Source: Darksidea phi (Eukaryota > Ascomycota > Dothideomycetes > Pleosporales > Lentitheciaceae). Taken from it: a stretch of DNA of 64,000 bases. The translations under genes and the position numbers were made by a program. The stretch lies in NCBI GenBank assembly GCA_030770425.1, contig JASJFT010000112.1:62001-126000 (forward strand), in the 5' to 3' direction. Under the pieces are notes generated by a model, which saw only the letters and a list, made by a program, of their open reading frames with translations, was not told the origin of the DNA and made no database searches. Positions within the stretch are counted from its first letter, which is position 1; every line of letters starts with the position of its first letter. This document shows positions 58,601-64,000 of this stretch, one piece after another.

Positions 58601-59829
58601 GCTTCTGCACTACCCCGGCGTAAGCGGTCGCCGTACCAAAAAGCTAGGGCGTTAGCCGAGTATGCTACAAAGTAGATGCTGCCCACCATGGCAGCACCGG
58701 CGATGCTCTTTCTAATACCTGCTCGAAGTGCTTTGCGGAGGAAGCTGATATGATCCTGAGCTAAACGATCGGAAATGCCAAATGCTTGGACAATTTGGAC
58801 TCCTCTGAACGCACTGTCTGCTACAGCAGTTGCTTGTTCAATCAAGGAGCTTGCCTGTTTCGAAAGTTCGGTGACGTATTTCGTCCCATAGATAACGATG
58901 AAGGCCATTGCAGGTACTACTGTTAAAAGCCTGGAGCATGTTAGTCAGGTCTTTGCATAATGCTGATCAGCCTATGCATTGCTGACTGTCATGATACATC
59001 ATCGCACGAGCACTCGATCAACTTGCTCAATGCAGCTTCAACGGATTAAAATGTTTCCAAACCAGACATGAGAGCGTATTACTTACATTACTCCTGCAAG
59101 CTTCGCGTTAAGTATCAACCCGGCGGTAAAAGCAGCAACGAAATAGCTGATGGAGGCTATGAACAGGCCGACCTTCTCCGATGTCCCGAGCTGGATGGCT
59201 TGCGTTTTCTCAGTTAGAATATTGGTGACGTCTGGGGAGACGGTGTCGAAGTACGCCTGGTCCATGCCCAAGATTCTTTCGACAAGACTCTCTCGCGTTT
59301 TCCGGGATAGTCTCTCGCCCACCACAGCCCAGCAAACGGACCAACCCCAAGTTATCAGAAAGTAGGCCACAGCTACCCCCAAGAGTTCGGCCAATCGCAT
59401 CCTCAGTTCATCCTCTTTTGGGGGGAAGTCATTGATGATCTTTCCCAAGATAACACTAATGAGGGGCAAAGGCAGGCCTGCAGCGACAGCCAAAAGAACC
59501 CCGAACAGAAGAATGACTTTCGATTCAAAACCATGCAAAGGCTTGTAAAGGGCAAAATAGGACGTTTTGAACGGGTTTAGGCCCAAGATTTGTCGGATGA
59601 ACTTTTCACGAACGAGGCCGCTTCGAGGGACTTGACGACCTTCGGGAGGCTGCACCGTTCTCAAAGAGGCGATGTCCACGCGCCCATCCCATGAAGAGCT
59701 CTGATATATCTGCGTCTGGCCATCCGGCTCGGATTCGCGCAGCAAATGTATTTCCGAGGCATCATCCACGAGGTTTTCTCTGAGGAGGGCATTATGCGAG
59801 TGCGCCGGCAGCACCTGGTTTGCGTCCAT
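55646..59829 (-). CDS. full-length ABCB-type transporter of the siderophore locus
   Basis: Predicted 1323-aa transporter from three exons (59829-59087, 58930-56711, 56654-55646), arranged TMD1-NBD1-TMD2-NBD2. NBD1 has Walker A GPSGSGKST, signature LSGGQKQRVALARA and Walker B LLLLDEYTSAMD. NBD2 has GRSGAGKSS, LSGGQRQRLAIARA and ILLLDEATSQLD. Both sites keep the catalytic Glu. TMD1 begins around VILLFGVLLAVAAGLPLPLI. The final junction restores YWWGSQQVRNGNYGQRDFFT. The topology is that of the multidrug/Ste6 B-subfamily. ABC genes of this class sit beside siderophore NRPS genes in many ascomycetes and are thought to export siderophore or move it into vacuoles. The substrate here is inference from the neighbours. 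It is divergent from the NRPS across a 1.2-kb promoter region. Confidence 0.92.
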
Positions 59830-60121
59830 GTACGATTATTCGTGAGAAGAGAAGCCACCGGAGGAACGAAGGAACGAAGGTTGGTCGCACATCGGGGTCA
59901 TTCAGTTGCTGATGCTCGAAGGTGGTGCAATCACGTTGAAAGTCGCGTCGCCAAGAAGGCTGATTGCACCCGAGCTTGGACTGACTCAATGAGCCTCAGA
60001 CCAAAAGACCAGCCGCGCCGCTAATACTTGGCATTTGAGACGTATTCAAGTAGCCTGATCCGCCATCCTTTGTCGGGCTCCTGTTCCGTGCGTGCAGCGT
60101 GCAGCGTGCAGAGCGCCGCCG

Positions 60122-60130
60122 TTATCAGAT
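60122..60130 (-). promoter_or_regulatory. SreA/Sre1-type GATA site ATCTGATAA
   Basis: Exact ATCWGATAA match on the minus strand, 293 bp upstream of the ABC transporter start and 909 bp from the NRPS start. Likely an iron-repression site for the ABC gene; inferred. Confidence 0.6.
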
Positions 60131-60468
60131 GGTCCTGACCCTCCAATCCCGGGTTTTCTGCGGTGGCGGCCCGAAGTCGGCACCAACGGCTTCCGCCGGC
60201 CTGGTCTGCATCCTGCAACACCACCGGCGACGAACTCTGACAAAGGAGAAATTGCTGGCGTGGGATGGCGCATACGAAGGGAGAAGAGCCCGGACGACAG
60301 AAGGCGAGCCGTGAGTCGTCGCGTCACTGCCGCAGCCATCCACCTGCCGTTCCTGCGCGAGGACCGAGGACAGGAGCCGGGTGGAGCAACATTTTCTTTT
60401 CTTCGCCTTTAGCGCTTCTCCGGCCCAGGCTAACCCACGAGGGGTGTTCCTTGCAAGCCGTCAACAGC

Positions 60469-60477
60469 ATCTGATAA
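60469..60477 (+). promoter_or_regulatory. SreA/Sre1-type GATA site ATCTGATAA
   Basis: Exact ATCWGATAA match on the plus strand, 562 bp upstream of the NRPS start and 640 bp from the ABC start. With the other three sites it gives all three locus genes a nearby motif. Confidence 0.6.
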
Positions 60478-61038
60478 GATTACCGTCGCGGGCTTGCTTC
60501 TACGTCTATATTACGCCTTCATTCATGGGCGGCTTGCAAGAGCAGGATCGCTGGGCAAAACACCGCACCAGAATCCGCGACCGGCGACTTCGTCCTCGCA
60601 TCTCGCAGCTCGCGGCAGACTGAGGGCTCCATCGCCAGTCAGACGCCGCGTCCTGGTGCCTTTGCCCTAGTCCTCCACGTCCAGCCTGCACGAGTCCAAG
60701 TTGCTTGCACGCCCTGCCAGCAAGCGACGACGTGGCTTGTCTGCATAGCGATATTACAAAGGATACGTACTCACGGACGTGCCTCCATGTCAAATACTCG
60801 CCGTGGACAAACTGCGCTCTGTCGCTGACGCCTGACCAATCAGTGTGTCGCTGTTTCTCATCACTCCATGCTGTCACGGCGCAGACACATCCCTAAAACC
60901 CGTGGGAGCGACGTCTGAATATATGTGAAGCCCTCTTATCTCGTCTCTCGTTCACGTACGACGTCAAGAAAGCACACAAACTTCTTCTAGCCCCGTTCGC
61001 CGTCTCCAACAGGTCTTGCCTAATTGGGAATACGCGAA

Positions 61039-64000
61039 ATGCTTCGAGAACGCGGACCAATCCCAGAGCTCTCGGTCCTTAACAGGCACCCAAGACTACT
61101 CGACGGCCCTCGACTCTTGCACGAGCTAGTTCGCACGTCCTCGAACACGAATGCACCCGCGATCGATTTCCAGGAAGATGGATCGAGGAGACGTATTCTC
61201 ACTTACGAGGAGCTGCATGCTTCGAGCGATGCTCTCGCGAAGAGGATCGTGGAAACACTGGCAAGGTTGGAAGACGCCTCCGTCGTTATCCCGGTGCTGC
61301 TACCACAGTCTCCGGAGCTTTACATTGCCCTGCTAGCCATCCTCAAGGCTGGCAAAGCATTTTGCCCCGTTGGATTGGATACGCCCAAAGAGCGACTGGA
61401 CTTTATTCTCCAGGATGTATCTGCCAATTTGGTCATCACAGACGCGGCGCGACGAGTTTGTTTGCCCTCATCGACCGGCCTCGAGGTATTGCTAGTTGGC
61501 CACACGATATCGGGAACGGCTTATACGTCCGCCCCAAAGACTTTTCTTACAAAGCCGGTACACTTGGCATATGTCTTATACACTTCTGGATCGACAGGAA
61601 TCCCCAAAGCGGTGAGCGTGTCTCACCTTGCCGTCACTCAAAGCATGTTGGCTCACGATCGGCACATCCCGCGATTTTCTCGCTTTCTGCAGTTCGCAGC
61701 CCCGACATTCGACGTGTCTATTTTCGAGATCTTCTTCACGCTCTACAGAGGGTGCACTCTGGTTGGCTGTGAGCGTTCGCAAATGCTCAATGATCTACCT
61801 GGAGTCATCACCTCGTTAGAAGTTGATGCTGCCGAACTCACTCCCACGGTGGTCAGCAACCTGCTCGGGGGCCGCAAGAGTGTGCCCGGGTTGAAGCTCC
61901 TGCTCACCATTGGCGAGATGCTAACCCGAAACATTATCGATGAATTCGGTGGGCACGGGTCCGTTGAGAGCATCCTGTGGGGCATGTATGGACCCACTGA
62001 AGCTGCTATCCACTGCACCCTGCAGCCTAGTTTTGCCAGACATGCCCCAGTGAGCAATATTGGTTTTCCACTGGACACCGTATCGGCCTTCATTGCTGCG
62101 CCTGTACCCGAAAGCAGCCCTTGTTCGAGCATCAAGATATTACCTTTTGGCGACATAGGCGAACTAGTAATCGGCGGGACTCAAATTGCAGACGAGTATC
62201 TCAATCGGCCAGAACTCTCGGCGGCGTCGTTCATCAAACATCCGGAGTACGGTGTTCTATATCGCACGGGCGATAAAGCTCGATTACGCTCAGACTATAC
62301 TCTAGAATGCTTGGGGCGCATTGTATCCGGCCAAGTCAAGTTGAGAGGTCAAAGAGTTGAGCTTGGGGAGATCGAGCAGATTATCCTCAGTGTAGACGCT
62401 TGTCATAGCGCCGCCGTAATGGTTATCGAAAACACTTTGGTGGCGTTCTGTGCCAGCAAACCCGGCAGTGTCTCCAACGCCGTCATCCTGAGTACCTGCA
62501 AACATTGGCTACCAAGTTATATGGTACCGACTGAAATCATTCTACTTGAGCAGATGCCCCAGCTTCCATCCGGAAAGATAGATAAGTCAGCCCTGCAGGC
62601 GCATTTCGAGCGTAAACGGTACCAAAATGGTTTTCTGTCAACCCAATTAGGTGCCGAGGACGATTGCCCCATTACCCGCACAGTCCAGGACGCGCTTGGT
62701 CGCAATGTTCCACTAGACGCAGAGCTTAGGATTGATTCGCTGCGTTCTATCCGCATCGCCTCGTCATTACGTGCGCAAGGCTATAGCATAGGACCTATTG
62801 ATATACTCTCAGCACCGAACCTCGAGAGTCTCATTACAATGTGTGAGAGGGGAAAAGGCAGCCACATTGAGCCTGATGAAAGCCCGAGCATTAGTGCCGA
62901 CCTTGCGACAAGGATTCCGGAGTTGCAAGACTTCCATCACGAGATCATGGACATATTTCCCTGTACTCCTTTACAGGAAGCAATGCTCGCTGAAACGAAC
63001 ATGAGACCGGGCGCCTACTGCAACTGGATTGAGATCGAAATAGACAGGCCACTAAGTTTCCTACAGATCCGGGGGTTACTACAAGAGCTTACGCAGCGGA
63101 ATGAAATTCTACGATCAGGGTTTCTCAACTCAACGATTACATCGGGTTCTTTCTTGCAAATCGTCTGGAAAGAATTGGCCATCTCTGCCATACAAGAGGT
63201 CAGTAATTTTTCAAGAACGTACTCCCTTGGATCCGTGGATTCGCTCCTACGACCATTTGCAGTGCAGGTACTTGTAAATTCGCATAGGCCTCGCCTTCTC
63301 TTCCAAATCCATCATGGATTGTACGATGGATGGTCCATCGACCTAATTCTACAAGATTTCAGTCACCTTATGTCTAATCGAATCACTGGCACTCGACCAC
63401 AATACCGCGAGGTGCTCAAATACTATCTCCAGCTACGAGGGTCCGAAAGTTTGGCCAAAAGCAGAGCGTACTGGGCCAAAATGCTCAACAACTACCATCC
63501 AAAAGCACTGCCAAATTTCAACGGCAAGGCCATTCATAGCAACGGAATAAGCTCCGTTCGCGGTGAATGTGCCGTTAATCCTCGATCATTGGTTGCTTGT
63601 GCGGACGAACACGCTATCAACCCTCAAGTGTTCTTCCAGACAGCAATCGGCTACATACTGAGCTTGTATCATGGCTCATCCGATGTGGTGCTCGGAACTG
63701 TCACCTCAGGGCGAACCATTCCTGTAACCAACGTGGAGAATATTGTCGGCCCGTGTATCGCATCTGTGCCATTTCGCATGGATTCCTCCGGTTCTACTCT
63801 TATCAGACATCTCTTACACAAGACGCAGAAGACGAATCGGGACATGCTTCAACATTGCACCCTGCCATTGCGGGACATTGCAAAGATGTGCAACATTCGT
63901 CCTGGCGAGCAGCTTTTCGAAGTTCTTTTCGTATGGCAGCAACCACTCTTCTCTACCGACAGCGATGTTCCTGAATTGACCGTGGTGGATAGTGCAGACG
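61039..64000 (+). CDS. siderophore NRPS, first A-T-C module (partial, runs off edge)
   Basis: The frame is open from MLRERGPIPELSVLNRHPRL at 61039 to the window end (987 codons so far, no intron). Residues about 20-520 form an adenylation domain: A3 YTSGSTGIPKAV, A5 YGPTEAAIH, A7 YRTGDKAR, A8 GRIVSGQVKLRGQRVELGEI, A10 LPSGKIDK. A carrier domain follows with RIDSLRSIRI, where the pantetheine Ser is intact but the usual Gly before Asp-Ser is Ile. A condensation domain starts near residue 635 (IFPCTPLQEAML) with active-site HHGLYDGW and continues past the edge. With SidA and the ABC gene beside it, this is a hydroxamate siderophore synthetase. Neighbours fit the ferricrocin type (NPS2/SidC) better than the extracellular type (NPS6/SidD). 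The total module number, which would decide, lies outside the window. Confidence 0.9.
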   Translation, partial: MLRERGPIPELSVLNRHPRLLDGPRLLHELVRTSSNTNAPAIDFQEDGSRRRILTYEELHASSDALAKRIVETLARLEDASVVIPVLLPQSPELYIALLAILKAGKAFCPVGLDTPKERLDFILQDVSANLVITDAARRVCLPSSTGLEVLLVGHTISGTAYTSAPKTFLTKPVHLAYVLYTSGSTGIPKAVSVSHLAVTQSMLAHDRHIPRFSRFLQFAAPTFDVSIFEIFFTLYRGCTLVGCERSQMLNDLPGVITSLEVDAAELTPTVVSNLLGGRKSVPGLKLLLTIGEMLTRNIIDEFGGHGSVESILWGMYGPTEAAIHCTLQPSFARHAPVSNIGFPLDTVSAFIAAPVPESSPCSSIKILPFGDIGELVIGGTQIADEYLNRPELSAASFIKHPEYGVLYRTGDKARLRSDYTLECLGRIVSGQVKLRGQRVELGEIEQIILSVDACHSAAVMVIENTLVAFCASKPGSVSNAVILSTCKHWLPSYMVPTEIILLEQMPQLPSGKIDKSALQAHFERKRYQNGFLSTQLGAEDDCPITRTVQDALGRNVPLDAELRIDSLRSIRIASSLRAQGYSIGPIDILSAPNLESLITMCERGKGSHIEPDESPSISADLATRIPELQDFHHEIMDIFPCTPLQEAMLAETNMRPGAYCNWIEIEIDRPLSFLQIRGLLQELTQRNEILRSGFLNSTITSGSFLQIVWKELAISAIQEVSNFSRTYSLGSVDSLLRPFAVQVLVNSHRPRLLFQIHHGLYDGWSIDLILQDFSHLMSNRITGTRPQYREVLKYYLQLRGSESLAKSRAYWAKMLNNYHPKALPNFNGKAIHSNGISSVRGECAVNPRSLVACADEHAINPQVFFQTAIGYILSLYHGSSDVVLGTVTSGRTIPVTNVENIVGPCIASVPFRMDSSGSTLIRHLLHKTQKTNRDMLQHCTLPLRDIAKMCNIRPGEQLFEVLFVWQQPLFSTDSDVPELTVVDSAD

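Larger units (their letters stand above)
59830..61038. promoter_or_regulatory. divergent ABC / NRPS promoter region
   Basis: A 1.2-kb gap between the start codons of the divergent ABC and NRPS genes, with no supported gene inside. It contains two exact ATCWGATAA sites and a CCAAT box near 60837-60841, about 200 bp before the NRPS ATG. CCAAT boxes are bound by the Hap complex that partners HapX in iron regulation; one box alone is weak evidence. Confidence 0.6.

Overview
The window is nuclear DNA of a filamentous ascomycete, most likely a dothideomycete (Pleosporales-like). Genes have short GT-AG introns, mostly 45-105 bp and many with a CTAAC/CTGAC branch motif. They lie on both strands without operons, and gene content is typical of Pezizomycotina. 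The species assignment is inference. Intron-exon models were built by hand; every joined multi-exon CDS adds up to a whole number of codons.

Layout. 0.3-9.3 kb: housekeeping and conserved genes (DUF3112 seven-helix protein, RS/coiled-coil protein, small DUF4870-like membrane protein, TANGO2/NRDE protein, RING-CH ubiquitin ligase). 9.3-18.6 kb: a looser stretch with a tRNA-His gene broken by a 66-nt insertion, a WD-repeat TFIIIC-type protein, a BTB gene with an in-frame stop, an SDR/epimerase gene and repeat debris. 18.6-33.7 kb: dense conserved genes (small membrane protein, DPM1, HAD hydrolase, unrecognised 378-aa protein, SR140-type splicing factor, DUF7918 protein, TRAPPC12-like, acetolactate synthase ILV2, one weak hypothetical). 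34.6-41.2 kb: Rds1-like secreted ferritin-fold protein, TRM1 tRNA methyltransferase, conserved membrane protein. 41.2-44.8 kb: repeat-rich island with one small secreted cysteine-rich protein. 44.8-51.5 kb: eIF3c and Yak1 kinase. 52.7-64.0 kb: siderophore locus.

The siderophore locus holds an ornithine N5-monooxygenase (sidA), a full-length ABC transporter and, divergently, the first A-T-C module of a hydroxamate-siderophore NRPS that runs off the right edge. Four exact ATCWGATAA motifs, the known binding consensus of the iron-sensing GATA repressor SreA/Sre1, lie in the two gene-free gaps of this locus and point to joint iron repression. SidA supplies N5-hydroxyornithine, the NRPS assembles the peptide, and the ABC protein is the probable exporter or vacuolar pump. 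Neighbour content resembles ferricrocin-type (NPS2/SidC) loci more than NPS6/SidD loci, but the NRPS class cannot be settled inside the window.

Other points to check: an inverted partial copy of the HAD gene broken by a 418-bp insertion with a 12-bp duplication; a dispersed repeat seen three times; an ATG-less mitochondrial-type extension on TRM1; Val at the sulfonylurea-resistance position of ILV2; and the secreted cysteine-rich protein in the repeat island.
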